Positions 1 to 8,965 are shown, counted from the stretch's first letter. The stretch is DNA of 64,000 nucleotides from Polynucleobacter sp. AP-Elch-400A-B2 (GCF_018688355.1 NZ_CP061317.1:1124091-1188090); one strand, 5' to 3'. Notes: generated by a model not told the origin, from the sequence alone. A program made the numbers and translations.

Positions 1-617
1 CGAATCATGACTTCGCGCCACAACTGCGAAGTCTCTAATACATTAGCCTTATCTACGCTGCACACCTTCTTGCCACGTTTGCGGGCTGCTTCAAAAGCTA
101 CGCGGCCGATACGCTCGACTTCAGGCTCGCTGTAATGCATCATGTCAAAGCCTTCGCGCGCACCCTTGAATAAAGGCAATTCAGAAGTACGAATACCCCG
201 TGGCTGACCAAAGTAGATATCGCCGTTCAGTTCGCGAATAATCAAGATATCGAGGCCGCTAACAATTTCAGGTTTCAAGCTTGATGCTGAGGTAAGCTCG
301 TCATAACAAATAGCAGGTCTGAAATTAGCAAATAGTTCAAGATGCTTACGCAAGCCTAAGATGGCTTGCTCTGGGCGGAGTTCGCGAGCCAAGGCGTCAT
401 ATTTCCAGTCGCCCACCGCACCAAACAAAATAGCATCTGCTTTTTTAGCAAGCTCTAGAGTCACAGGTGGCAATGGATGGCCGGACACATCATAAGCAGC
501 GCCACCAACTGGGGCTGACTCAAGGTCAAATTTAGGGCCGAGCGCGTTTAACACCTTAACTGCTTCAGCGACGATTTCCGGGCCGATACCATCGCCCGGT
601 AGGACTGCAATTTTCAT
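1..617 (-). CDS. leuB: 3-isopropylmalate dehydrogenase, N-terminal part (cut by window edge)
   Basis: LeuB oxidises and decarboxylates 3-isopropylmalate with NAD in leucine biosynthesis, in the cytoplasm. Only the first ~205 codons of an expected ~355 are present; the frame is open at base 1. I translated it by hand from the ATG at 617-615: it begins MKIAVLPGDGIGPEI, typical of the isocitrate/isopropylmalate dehydrogenase family, and later shows FGAVG, RELNGDIYFGQPRG and SVDKANVL, the last carrying the catalytic Lys. It lies 24 bp downstream of leuD on the same strand, as the final visible gene of the leu block. The truncation is due to the window, not to a broken gene. Confidence 0.95.
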   Translation of the reverse strand, partial: MKIAVLPGDGIGPEIVAEAVKVLNALGPKFDLESAPVGGAAYDVSGHPLPPVTLELAKKADAILFGAVGDWKYDALARELRPEQAILGLRKHLELFANFRPAICYDELTSASSLKPEIVSGLDILIIRELNGDIYFGQPRGIRTSELPLFKGAREGFDMMHYSEPEVERIGRVAFEAARKRGKKVCSVDKANVLETSQLWREVMI

Positions 618-641
618 GAAAAGGCCTTTAACTCTATAAAA

Positions 642-1289
642 CTACGGCAGTTGTGTCGCAAGCCAAGGCATCTTGAGAATGCGCTCAGCTTCGTAAGCCT
701 TGATTTTATCTGCATGTTGCAGGGTTAAGCCAATATCGTCTAAGCCGTTCAGCAGGCAATGCTTTCTGAATGGCGCCACATCAAAGCTATAAGTGGTTCC
801 ATCAGGCAAGATGACTTGCTGAGCCTCTAGATCAATTGTGAGCTGATAGCCGCTAAAAGCAAGGGTTTCATTAAATAAATGATCTACCTGCAACTCAGAG
901 AGGGCAATCGGTAAAAGGCCATTCTTAAAGCAATTATTGTTAAAGATGTCTGCAAAACTAGGGGCAATGACCGCTCTAAAGCCATATTGATCCAAAGCCC
1001 AAGGTGCGTGCTCGCGGGAGCTGCCACAGCCAAAGTTCTTGCGGGCAAGCAATATTCCGGCATCTTTATAGCGCGGTTGGTTTAAAACAAAGTCTGGATT
1101 AATTGGGCGCGTACTACAGTCTTGACCAGGCTCACCATGATCCAGATAACGCCATTCATCAAACAAATTATGGCCAAAACCTGTTTTCTTAATTGATTTT
1201 AAGAATTGCTTGGGGATGATGGCATCGGTATCTACATTTTCGCGATTAAGCGGAACTACCAAGCCTTTGTATACCGTAAATTTTTCCAT
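642..1289 (-). CDS. leuD: 3-isopropylmalate dehydratase small subunit
   Basis: LeuD is the small (swivelling) subunit of isopropylmalate isomerase; with LeuC it converts 2- to 3-isopropylmalate. The 215 residues match the usual family length. The N-terminus (VPLNRENVDTDAIIPKQFL, residues 13-31) and the GCGSSREHAPWAL motif at about 87-99 are family hallmarks. It sits between the small lipoprotein gene and leuB on the minus strand, and its LeuC partner is one gene upstream. Start ATG at 1289. Confidence 0.97.
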   Translation of the reverse strand: MEKFTVYKGLVVPLNRENVDTDAIIPKQFLKSIKKTGFGHNLFDEWRYLDHGEPGQDCSTRPINPDFVLNQPRYKDAGILLARKNFGCGSSREHAPWALDQYGFRAVIAPSFADIFNNNCFKNGLLPIALSELQVDHLFNETLAFSGYQLTIDLEAQQVILPDGTTYSFDVAPFRKHCLLNGLDDIGLTLQHADKIKAYEAERILKMPWLATQLP

Positions 1290-1321
1290 GGTGATCTTTA
1301 CTAAATATTGACTGTGTGTGC

Positions 1322-1531
1322 TTATTTGACTGGAGTCACAACAACATCTTTCCCTTGAGTTTGGGACTGATTGGATGTGTTGGTATTTTTACTTCCGCCC
1401 ATAGAATTGCCCATGGTTTGAAGATCTTTACCCATGCCTTCCATTGTGTTTGCACAAGCAGATAGGATGATGCCGATGGCAGCAACTATCGTCAATTTTT
1501 TAATCATTGTGAATGAGGACCATTTAAACAC
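1322..1531 (-). CDS. small entericidin-like lipoprotein embedded in the leu operon
   Basis: This 69-residue protein has a positively charged start, a hydrophobic segment and a lipobox LSAC, followed by a short Asn/Thr/Ser/Gln-rich polar tail. It is therefore probably exported and lipid-modified, resembling the entericidin family. I prefer the GTG start at 1531 because an AGGAG sequence lies 5 nt upstream of it; the alternative ATG at 1507 would give a more compact signal peptide but has a poorer ribosome site. That ribosome site overlaps the end of leuC, so translation is probably coupled. A small lipoprotein between leuC and leuD is, from memory, common in Burkholderiaceae. Its role in the leucine operon is not known to me. 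Confidence 0.8.
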   Translation of the reverse strand: MFKWSSFTMIKKLTIVAAIGIILSACANTMEGMGKDLQTMGNSMGGSKNTNTSNQSQTQGKDVVVTPVK

Positions 1532-1540
1532 TATATCTCC

Positions 1541-2950
1541 TTAAGAAATCTTACGAACATCAACAAAATGACCTTCAATCGCAGCAGCGGCAGCCATCGC
1601 TGGGCTCACTAAGTGCGTTCTGCCACCATTACCTTGGCGACCCTCAAAGTTACGATTAGATGTAGATGCACAACGCTCACCAGGCTCAAGTCGATCGGCA
1701 TTCATTGCCAAACACATAGAGCAACCAGGCTCACGCCACTCAAAGCCAGCAGCTTTAAATACACGATCTAAACCTTCACGTTCAGCTTGGGCTTTAACCA
1801 ATCCAGAGCCAGGAACTACTAATGCCAACTTCACATTAGAAGCCAACTTCTTACCTAGACGATCAACCACTTTGGCAGCAGCGCGAATATCTTCGATACG
1901 ACTATTGGTGCAAGACCCGATAAATACTTTATCAATAGAGATGTTGCTTAATGGAGTGTTGGGCACAAGACCCATGTATTCAAGTGCACGCTCCATTGCA
2001 GAACGCTTGTTTGCATCGCGTTCTTTTTCAGGATCGGGAACACGCTCACTAATGGCTAATACCATTTCAGGAGAAGTCCCCCAAGTCACTTGGGGAGCAA
2101 TTTCTTCCGCACGTAACTCAACTACAGCATCAAACTGCGCATCTGAATCTGAATGTAGGGTGCGCCAATATTGCAAAGCATGACGTAAAGCCTCACCTTT
2201 GGGAGCATAAGGTCTGCCTTGGATATATTCGATCGTGCTTTCATCCACTGCCACAATTCCAGCACGAGCGCCCGCCTCAATTGCCATATTGCAGACAGTC
2301 ATGCGACCCTCCATGGAGAGGTTACGAATAGCTTCCCCAGCAAACTCGATGGTGTAACCAGTTCCGCCTGCAGTGCCGATCTTACCAATGACGGCAAGTA
2401 CGATATCTTTTGCTGTAGAGCCAGGTTGAAGGCGTCCATCTACCTTCACCAACATGTTCTTGCTTTTTTTCATCAGCAAAGTTTGGGTAGCTAATACGTG
2501 CTCCACTTCAGATGTCCCAATACCAAAAGCCAGCGCACCAAAGGCGCCATGAGTGCTAGTATGTGAATCACCGCAGACTACAGTCATGCCAGGCAAGGTA
2601 GCGCCCTGCTCTGGTCCAATGACGTGAACAATTCCTTGGCGGGTATCGTTCATTTTGTATTGCGTAATACCAAAGGCGTCGCAGTTTTGATCTAAGGTGT
2701 CTACTTGTAACTTCGATATCGGATCAGCAATCCCTTCGGAGCGATCCGTTGTTGGAACATTGTGATCTGAAACAGCCAGATTGGCAGAGATCCGCCACAC
2801 TGGACGACCAGCTAAATTGAGCCCCTCAAAAGCCTGAGGGCTTGTTACTTCATGCAATAACTGACGATCGATATAAATCGTGGCCGTGCCATCATCTTCG
2901 GAATAGACGACATGGTCATCCCACAATTTGTCATAGAGCGTGCGTGACAT
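1541..2950 (-). CDS. leuC: 3-isopropylmalate dehydratase large subunit
   Basis: LeuC is the [4Fe-4S] catalytic subunit of isopropylmalate isomerase (aconitase superfamily). The 469 residues match the family. The cluster ligands are visible: C347 in FIGSCTNSR and C410/C413 in EPGCSMCLAMN. VCGDSHTSTHGAFG (about 125-138) is the usual substrate-binding stretch. It is 18 bp downstream of gltA on the same strand and may be co-transcribed with the TCA genes. Start ATG at 2950. Confidence 0.98.
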   Translation of the reverse strand: MSRTLYDKLWDDHVVYSEDDGTATIYIDRQLLHEVTSPQAFEGLNLAGRPVWRISANLAVSDHNVPTTDRSEGIADPISKLQVDTLDQNCDAFGITQYKMNDTRQGIVHVIGPEQGATLPGMTVVCGDSHTSTHGAFGALAFGIGTSEVEHVLATQTLLMKKSKNMLVKVDGRLQPGSTAKDIVLAVIGKIGTAGGTGYTIEFAGEAIRNLSMEGRMTVCNMAIEAGARAGIVAVDESTIEYIQGRPYAPKGEALRHALQYWRTLHSDSDAQFDAVVELRAEEIAPQVTWGTSPEMVLAISERVPDPEKERDANKRSAMERALEYMGLVPNTPLSNISIDKVFIGSCTNSRIEDIRAAAKVVDRLGKKLASNVKLALVVPGSGLVKAQAEREGLDRVFKAAGFEWREPGCSMCLAMNADRLEPGERCASTSNRNFEGRQGNGGRTHLVSPAMAAAAAIEGHFVDVRKIS

Positions 2951-2968
2951 AAATACCCTCGAAAACTT

Positions 2969-4282
2969 TTATTTACGAACAGAGATGTTAGGAACTTTAC
3001 GCGAAGTCTCTCCAACATATAACTGACGTGGACGGCCAATCTTGTACTCAGAATCAGTAATCATTTCTTCCCACTGAGCAATCCAACCTACCGTTCTCGC
3101 TAAGGCAAATACACAAGTAAACATTTCAGTTGGGATGCCTAAAGCGCGCTGAACGATTCCGGAGTAGAAGTCCACGTTTGGATAGAGCTTGCGGCTGACA
3201 AAATATTCATCTTCCAAAGCAATCTTCTCAAGAGTCATGGCCAGCTTGAACAATGGATCATTCTCCAGACCCAGTTCTTTCAATACTTCATGACAAGTTT
3301 CACGCATCAACTTTGCACGTGGATCGAAGTTTTTGTAAACGCGATGACCAAAGCCCATCAAGCGAACGCTAGAGTTCTTATCTTTAACTTGGGCAATAAA
3401 CTCATGAATATTATCTACACCACCGCTAGCCTGTATGTCATTAAGCATCTCTAAGCAAGCTTCGTTTGCACCGCCGTGGGCTGGGCCCCAGAGACAAGCA
3501 ATACCAGCAGAGATTGCAGCAAATGGATTGGTACCAGAGGATCCGCACAAACGCACTGTTGAAGTCGAGGCATTTTGCTCATGGTCAGCATGCAAAATAA
3601 AGATGCGATCCAAAGCGCGAACCAACACTGGATTGGTCTTGTACTCTTCACAAGGTGTCGCAAACATCATGCGCATAAAGTTAGCTGTGTAAGACAAAGA
3701 GTTATCTGGGTAGATAAATGGCTGTCCCACAGAATACTTATAAGACATTGCAACCAAGGTTGGCATCTTAGCAATCAGACGAATCTGTGCAATTTCACGC
3801 GCCTTAGGTTGGCTGTAATCAATGGCGTCATGGTAAAAGGCTGCCATCGCACCAACCAAACCAGTTAATACAGACATTGGATGTGCATCACGTCGGAAAC
3901 CGCGCAAAAAGAATTGCATTTGCTCATGAACCATCGTGTGATGGGTCACCAAATTCTCGAAATCTTTTTTCACGGTGGCATTTGGAAGCTCACCATTGAT
4001 TAGAAGATAGCAAACTTCCAAGAAATCGCAGTTATGCGCAAGGTCTTCAATTGGGTAACCACGATAGAGCAACTCCCCTTTATCGCCATCGATATAAGTG
4101 ATTTTGCTATTACAGGAAGCGGTAGACAAAAAACCTGAATCGTAAGTAAACTTACCGGTTTGACCGTAAAGCTTACGAATATCAATTACATCAGGACCAA
4201 CGGTGCCTTTGTATATTGGCAAGTCGATATCTGGTGTGCCGTCCGAAAACGATAGTTTTGCCTTGATGTCCGATTCAATCAT
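2969..4282 (-). CDS. gltA: citrate synthase (hexameric type)
   Basis: Citrate synthase condenses acetyl-CoA and oxaloacetate. The 437-residue protein carries the catalytic set: H269 in WGPAHGGANE, H313 in GFGHRVYKNFDPRA and D371 in NVDFYSG, equivalent to E. coli H264, H305 and D362. Its length and sequence style are those of the Gram-negative NADH-sensitive hexameric enzyme. It follows sdhE by 75 bp; the gap shows an AAGGA ribosome site before the ATG at 4282 but no promoter I would defend. Co-transcription with the sdh genes is likely. Confidence 0.98.
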   Translation of the reverse strand: MIESDIKAKLSFSDGTPDIDLPIYKGTVGPDVIDIRKLYGQTGKFTYDSGFLSTASCNSKITYIDGDKGELLYRGYPIEDLAHNCDFLEVCYLLINGELPNATVKKDFENLVTHHTMVHEQMQFFLRGFRRDAHPMSVLTGLVGAMAAFYHDAIDYSQPKAREIAQIRLIAKMPTLVAMSYKYSVGQPFIYPDNSLSYTANFMRMMFATPCEEYKTNPVLVRALDRIFILHADHEQNASTSTVRLCGSSGTNPFAAISAGIACLWGPAHGGANEACLEMLNDIQASGGVDNIHEFIAQVKDKNSSVRLMGFGHRVYKNFDPRAKLMRETCHEVLKELGLENDPLFKLAMTLEKIALEDEYFVSRKLYPNVDFYSGIVQRALGIPTEMFTCVFALARTVGWIAQWEEMITDSEYKIGRPRQLYVGETSRKVPNISVRK

Positions 4283-4357
4283 TTCTAATCCTTAGTCATT
4301 CAAATTGATAATTACCACAACATGCGATCAAGCATCCAACTGCAACACGGTGCTGAA

Positions 4358-4627
4358 TCACTTCTGTCTCAGCTTTTGTAAAACCGCCTTAAAAGAGGCC
4401 TCTTGAGATTCTTTTTCCAATCCAGCCACAGAATCCCTGCGACTAATTAAAAGGTCCATCAAGTCATTGTCTTCTAAAGCAAATAATAGGCTCAATACTT
4501 TTCCATCTTCTACGCTTAATTGAGAGCCATAGCGCTCAAAAAAACGCTGCAGAATAAGGTCGTTTTCAAGCAAACCCCTACGGGCATCACTCTTTAAGCG
4601 ATATAACTCTGCATTACTGAGGGTCAT
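4358..4627 (-). CDS. sdhE: FAD assembly factor SdhE
   Basis: SdhE (YgfY/CptB family) helps insert FAD covalently into SdhA. The 89-residue length is normal and the N-terminal half carries the family pattern KSDARRGLLENDLILQRFF, including the conserved RRG motif. The start overlaps the end of sdhB by 4 nt, so the two are translationally coupled. Its place directly after sdhB matches its job of maturing the neighbouring flavoprotein. Confidence 0.94.
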   Translation of the reverse strand: MTLSNAELYRLKSDARRGLLENDLILQRFFERYGSQLSVEDGKVLSLLFALEDNDLMDLLISRRDSVAGLEKESQEASFKAVLQKLRQK

Positions 4628-5328
4628 ACCGCCCTACGTACCATCAATTCCTTGATCTTTCCAATTGCCTTGGTTGGATTGAGATGCTTAGGGCAAACAT
4701 CCACGCAATTCATGATGGTATGGCAACGGAATAAACGGTATGGGTCTTCTAAGTTATCTAAACGCTGCGCTGTATCTTCATCACGGCTGTCTGCAATAAA
4801 GCGATACGCCTGAAGCAAGCCAGCCGGTCCAACAAACTTATCTGGATTCCACCAGAAAGATGGACATGAAGTTGAGCAAGAGGCGCACAAGATGCACTCA
4901 TACAAACCATTCAACTCTTCACGCTCTTCAGGGCTCTGGAGACGCTCTTTCTCTGGGAATGGATTGTCATTCACCAAGTAAGGCTTGATAGAGAGATATT
5001 GTTTAAAGAACAAAGTCATATCCACGATCAAATCACGCACCACTGGTAAACCAGGCAATGGGCGCAATGTAATGACTTTAGGCAAGGTCAACATATTAGT
5101 TAAGCAGGCCAATCCGTTCTTACCGTTAATGTTCATAGCATCTGAACCACAAACACCTTCACGACATGAACGACGATAGGTAATACTTTCATCTTGTTTC
5201 TTTAAAGAAATCAAGGCGTCCAGCAACATACGCTCACCAGTTAATTCAAGCTCATAGCGCTCCATACGTGGGGCAGTATCGACATCTGGGTCGTAGCGGT
5301 AAATTTCAAATACACGAATATCACTCAT
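4624..5328 (-). CDS. sdhB: succinate dehydrogenase iron-sulfur subunit
   Basis: SdhB passes electrons from the SdhA flavin to quinone through [2Fe-2S], [4Fe-4S] and [3Fe-4S] clusters. I place the start at the ATG at 5328 (MSDIRVFEIYRYDPD; 234 residues), because a longer version would add an atypical basic N-terminus overlapping sdhA. C55, C60 and C75, with Asp63 in the CGSDAMN position, make the plant-type ferredoxin site. CILCASCSTSCPS and CHTIMNCVDVCPKHLNP are the two bacterial-ferredoxin motifs. It follows sdhA by 16 bp. Confidence 0.97.
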   Translation of the reverse strand: MSDIRVFEIYRYDPDVDTAPRMERYELELTGERMLLDALISLKKQDESITYRRSCREGVCGSDAMNINGKNGLACLTNMLTLPKVITLRPLPGLPVVRDLIVDMTLFFKQYLSIKPYLVNDNPFPEKERLQSPEEREELNGLYECILCASCSTSCPSFWWNPDKFVGPAGLLQAYRFIADSRDEDTAQRLDNLEDPYRLFRCHTIMNCVDVCPKHLNPTKAIGKIKELMVRRAV

Positions 5329-5344
5329 TTTAATTTCTCTTCGC

Positions 5345-7123
5345 TTAGAAAGTACGTTCTTTAGGAGGGAAAGACTCAACCGTCAATGGCTTGAGGACAA
5401 CCGGCTTATAGTCAAGTCGATTACCTTCGCTGTACCAAAGCGTATGTTTCATCCAGTGCTCATCATCACGATGTTGATGGTCATCATGTGAATGTGCGCC
5501 ACGACTTTCTTTACGGGCAGCCGCTGAAATCATGGTCGCGTTTGCAGTTTCAATTAAGTTCGCAACCTCTAAAGCTTCGATACGCGCAGTATTGAAAATC
5601 TCAGACTTATCCTTAAGCCATATGTGCTTAGCACGCTCAGTTAGCTTGGCCATTTGACGAACGCCCTCGTCCATCAATTCTTGATTGCGGAATACGCCGG
5701 CGTATTTCTGCATAGTCTTGCGAATATCGTTTGCAACATCTTGTGCATACTCACCAGAAGTCGAGTTATCAAGGGCAGCAATGCGAGCCAAAGTTTTCTC
5801 GCCAGCATTTTCAGGTAATGGTTTGAATTCGCGGCTCTTGAGATCCATTGCAACAATGTGGTTACCTGCAGCACGACCAAATACTAACAAGTCGAGCAAT
5901 GAATTCGTGCCTAAACGGTTTGCACCGTGAACGGATACACAAGAGCACTCTCCAATAGCGTACAAGCCATTAACGATGTCGTTATGCTTACCATTGCCCG
6001 GCACAACTACTTGGCCGTTAATGTTGGTAGGAATGCCGCCCATCTGATAGTGAATAGTTGGCACAACAGGAATTGGTTCTTTAGTAACGTCTACGTTAGC
6101 GAAGTTGATGCCGATTTCATAGACAGAAGGCAAACGCTTCATGATGGTCTCAGCGCCGATGTGTGTCAAATCCAAAACCACATAGTCACCGTTGGGGCCA
6201 CAACCGCGCCCTTCTTTAATCTCTTGGTCCATGCAGCGTGAAATAAAGTCACGTGGAGCCAAGTCTTTATAGGTAGGGGCATAACGCTCCATGAAACGCT
6301 CGCCATCCTTGTTACGCAAGATAGCGCCCTCACCGCGACAGCCCTCTGTCAACAGCACGCCTGCACCAGCTACGCCGGTTGGGTGGAATTGCCAGAACTC
6401 CATATCTTCCAATGGAATACCTGCACGCGCAGCGAGACCCATACCATCGCCAGTATTAATGAACGCATTGGTAGACGCATCCCAAATACGGCCCGCACCG
6501 CCAGTAGCCATCATGACTACTTTGGTTTCTAAAATATATACTTGGCCCGTTTCCATTTCGAGCGCAGTCACACCAACAACATCACCTGCGTCATCACGAA
6601 TCAAATCCAGAGCTAACCACTCAACGAAGAAGTTTGTCTTTGCACGAACGTTTCGTTGGTACAAGGTGTGCAACATGGCATGGCCAGTACGGTCAGCTGC
6701 AGCGCAAGCACGTTGGACTGCTTTCTCGCCATAGTTTGCTGTGTGCCCACCAAATGGGCGCTGATAAATAGTGCCATCTGGATTGCGGTCGAACGGCATA
6801 CCGAAGTGCTCAAGCTCATAAACAACTTTGGGAGCTTCGCGGCACATAAACTCGATTACGTCTTGGTCGCCTAACCAGTCTGAACCTTTGATCGTGTCGT
6901 AAAAATGATAGTGCCAGTTGTCTTCACTCATATTACCGAGTGAAGCACCGATACCGCCCTGAGCAGCAACAGTATGTGAACGTGTCGGGAAAACTTTAGT
7001 TAGTACCGCAACATTCAGGCCAGCTTCTGCTAACTGCAAAGAAGCGCGCATGCCTGAACCACCTGCACCGATAATTACCGCGTCGAACCGACGGCGTGGT
7101 AACACTTTTTTAATCGCGGTCAT
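5345..7123 (-). CDS. sdhA: succinate dehydrogenase flavoprotein subunit
   Basis: SdhA oxidises succinate to fumarate using covalently bound FAD. Starting from the ATG at 7123 (MTAIKKVLPRRRFDAVIIGAG) it has 592 residues, as in related enzymes; a TTG-type upstream start would run into sdhD. The dinucleotide fold GAGGSGMRAS, the flavin-attachment motif TRSHTVAAQGGI and the HPTGVAGAGVL and GECSCVSVHGANRLG stretches are all present. A His/Asp-rich patch (HSHDDHQHRDDEH) near the C-terminus is typical of this subunit. It is 4 bp from sdhD in one operon. Confidence 0.98.
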   Translation of the reverse strand: MTAIKKVLPRRRFDAVIIGAGGSGMRASLQLAEAGLNVAVLTKVFPTRSHTVAAQGGIGASLGNMSEDNWHYHFYDTIKGSDWLGDQDVIEFMCREAPKVVYELEHFGMPFDRNPDGTIYQRPFGGHTANYGEKAVQRACAAADRTGHAMLHTLYQRNVRAKTNFFVEWLALDLIRDDAGDVVGVTALEMETGQVYILETKVVMMATGGAGRIWDASTNAFINTGDGMGLAARAGIPLEDMEFWQFHPTGVAGAGVLLTEGCRGEGAILRNKDGERFMERYAPTYKDLAPRDFISRCMDQEIKEGRGCGPNGDYVVLDLTHIGAETIMKRLPSVYEIGINFANVDVTKEPIPVVPTIHYQMGGIPTNINGQVVVPGNGKHNDIVNGLYAIGECSCVSVHGANRLGTNSLLDLLVFGRAAGNHIVAMDLKSREFKPLPENAGEKTLARIAALDNSTSGEYAQDVANDIRKTMQKYAGVFRNQELMDEGVRQMAKLTERAKHIWLKDKSEIFNTARIEALEVANLIETANATMISAAARKESRGAHSHDDHQHRDDEHWMKHTLWYSEGNRLDYKPVVLKPLTVESFPPKERTF

Positions 7124-7127
7124 TGAA

Positions 7128-7493
7128 TTACACTTTCCACAAAATTTGTACGGCATAGGCCGCACAGGCTACAAGATACAAAACCGTTAACACTTGGAGT
7201 GTTAAACGAATGCTGACAGGCTTGATGTAATCCATCCAGATATCACGAATGCCAATCCAAGCGTGATAGAACAAGCTGATGAAAAATAACAGTGTCAAGA
7301 GCTTCATGAACTGGTTGCTAAATAAGGCAGCCCAACCCTCATAAGTCGCACTACCGGTGATGCAGTAGTCCACCAAAAGAACGATCGTAAAAACTACCAT
7401 CACGATGGCTGTGGCGCGCTGAATAATCCACTCTTTGAGGCCGTAATGGGCGCCAACAACTAAGCGCTTAGGTCCAATTTGATAAATAGGCAT
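7128..7493 (-). CDS. sdhD: succinate dehydrogenase membrane anchor subunit
   Basis: SdhD and SdhC form the membrane anchor that holds heme b and the quinone site. This 121-residue protein has three predicted membrane helices: about residues 28-47 (IVMVVFTIVLLVDYC), 63-82 (LLTLLFFISLFYH) and 97-117. The motif YHAWIGIRDIWMDYIKP carries the conserved His and Arg near the quinone and heme. It lies between sdhC and sdhA, in the standard CDAB order. Confidence 0.94.
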   Translation of the reverse strand: MPIYQIGPKRLVVGAHYGLKEWIIQRATAIVMVVFTIVLLVDYCITGSATYEGWAALFSNQFMKLLTLLFFISLFYHAWIGIRDIWMDYIKPVSIRLTLQVLTVLYLVACAAYAVQILWKV

Positions 7494-7518
7494 TCGATTT
7501 CCTTAAATAGAGAAGCGC

Positions 7519-7938
7519 TTAGTACAAGCCGAATAATTTGAGACCAACAATCGCAGTTAGAGCTAGCCCTAAGCAAAATACGAAAATCGCTGAGCGGTTG
7601 GCATCAGCCTTTTCAACGCCAATCTCCAAATCCAATAAGAGATAGCGAATTCCAGCACAAAAGTGGTGCAAAAAAGACCAAATCAATCCAAGAAGAACAA
7701 TTTTTACTAGCGCATGACCGGTAATTGCCTGAAAGGTTTGATAACTGATTTCAGAGGCTAAGCTTTGGTCTAAGAGGTAGAGCAAGAATGGCAACATCAA
7801 GAACAGTGCCGCTCCGCTGATGCGGTGAAGAATGGAAACTTTCCCAGCCCAAGGAAGGCGGTACTTGATTAACTGAGCAAGACCAATATTTCGGAAAACG
7901 GGTCTGTCTTTTTTTGCATTTTGCTGTGCGTCAACCAT
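7519..7938 (-). CDS. sdhC: succinate dehydrogenase cytochrome b556 subunit
   Basis: SdhC is the other membrane anchor and contributes an axial heme ligand. I choose the ATG at 7938 (MVDAQQNAKKDRPVFRN; 139 residues) over a TTG 12 nt upstream. Family motifs are RPVFRNIGL, the SILHRISGAALF segment at the start of helix 1 and LHHFCAGIRYLLLD, which carries the heme His. Three membrane helices are visible. It is the first gene of the sdh operon; the 141 bp upstream, to the GntR gene, should hold its promoter, but I found no clear -35/-10 pair. Confidence 0.95.
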   Translation of the reverse strand: MVDAQQNAKKDRPVFRNIGLAQLIKYRLPWAGKVSILHRISGAALFLMLPFLLYLLDQSLASEISYQTFQAITGHALVKIVLLGLIWSFLHHFCAGIRYLLLDLEIGVEKADANRSAIFVFCLGLALTAIVGLKLFGLY

Positions 7939-8079
7939 GGGCAATCTCAATCTTTCGGTGGAGGTTCAGTGCGGTTTTGTTGTGTTGCAACATATTCTAT
8001 TAGAAACCTGGGGCTGGTGGGGACTTTTTAGCGTTTAAAGGGGTTAAAAACTGGTTTTTGCTGATTTTGAGTGTACTAC

Positions 8080-8817
8080 CTAGTTCAATTTATTGTCGTA
8101 ATGCTGCCCATCAGTGTCATATCTAGCCCGTCGAATTTCTACTGGTTTATTCCCGTAGGTAAAAGCCACACGCTCAACTGAAAGTAAGGCGGTGCCCTCT
8201 GAAACTTGCAGATATTTGGCAAGGTCTGGTCCCGCCAAGACGGCCTTGATTTTTTCCTCCGCCCGAACCATATGCGTGGCATATTCAGACTCATAAAAGG
8301 CATACATCGGACCAAACCAAGCATTGAGCGTTTCTAGGTTTAAGCCCTTAAAGCGGGCTTCTGGCAGCCAAATTTCTTCAAAAACGATAGGTCTACCTGC
8401 TGAGCTTTGCACTCGCTCGATCCGGATAATTAAATCATCTGGCTTTATCTTGAGCAACTGAGCAATATAGGGATCCGATTTGATGTTCTCACAGGCTAAA
8501 AACTGATTTTTCAAGTGCAACTTCTCACCAGAATCTGGCTCTAAACGCAAAAAACGATACTGGAAGTCTTCCTCTTGGTGGGTTGCCACAAAGGTACCCT
8601 TACCCTGGCGACGTATTAGCAAGTTTTGGGCGGCTAACTCATCAATCGCCTTACGAACAGTTCCCTGGCTCACCGCATACCGTGCTGCAAGCTCCATCTC
8701 ACTGGGTATTGCATCACCAGGCAACCATTCGGAGGCCTGCAAGCTCGCCAAAATCATGGCTTTAATCTGCTCATATAGAGGGCTAAATGAGGCAATGGGT
8801 TCGGATATCAGGGACAA
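8080..8817 (-). CDS. GntR family regulator (HutC type, UTRA domain)
   Basis: This is a 245-residue transcription factor with an N-terminal winged helix (about 10-75, including LAARYAVSQGTVRKAIDELAAQNLLIRRQGKGTFV) and a C-terminal UTRA ligand domain (about 95-240). The start is a TTG at 8817, supported by GGAG 5 nt upstream. It sits between the sdh-gltA operon (same strand, downstream) and mdh (divergent), so control of TCA-cycle genes is a reasonable inference. The mdh-side gap holds a perfect palindrome within a promoter, the obvious candidate binding site. The effector is unknown from sequence. Confidence 0.92.
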   Translation of the reverse strand: MSLISEPIASFSPLYEQIKAMILASLQASEWLPGDAIPSEMELAARYAVSQGTVRKAIDELAAQNLLIRRQGKGTFVATHQEEDFQYRFLRLEPDSGEKLHLKNQFLACENIKSDPYIAQLLKIKPDDLIIRIERVQSSAGRPIVFEEIWLPEARFKGLNLETLNAWFGPMYAFYESEYATHMVRAEEKIKAVLAGPDLAKYLQVSEGTALLSVERVAFTYGNKPVEIRRARYDTDGQHYDNKLN

Positions 8818-8849
8818 ATTAGCTCCAGGACAACTGATGTTGGATAAAA

Positions 8850-8877
8850 TTGAGACTTATCTCATATCTTATATAAG
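8850..8877 (+). promoter_or_regulatory. sigma-70 type promoter of mdh
   Basis: TTGAGA (8850-8855) and TATAAG (8872-8877) are separated by 16 bp, each one mismatch from consensus. The predicted transcript would start near 8884, giving a leader of about 80 nt before the mdh ATG at 8966. The -10 element lies inside the palindrome at 8867-8878, so a protein bound there should block polymerase. Confidence 0.6.
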
Positions 8878-8881
8878 ACAT
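8864..8881. promoter_or_regulatory. palindromic operator candidate for the adjacent GntR regulator
   Basis: TCTTATATAAGA (8867-8878) is a perfect 12-bp palindrome; beyond one mismatched pair the symmetry continues for two more pairs (8864-8865 with 8880-8881). It lies between the divergent GntR gene and mdh and overlaps the mdh -10 element. GntR proteins bind short palindromes as dimers, so repression of mdh and autoregulation are likely. That this protein binds here is inference from position. Confidence 0.6.
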
Positions 8882-8965
8882 ATTGCTAGTGTAAATGGAA
8901 AAGTACATACACTTAAATGGATAATAGAAAAAATAGTTAATTAACCTCAACTGGAGTTATTAGTA

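Noticed and set aside
6291..6734. 147-codon plus-strand frame
   Set aside because: It lies wholly inside sdhA on the other strand; sdhA has full family motifs and this frame has none.
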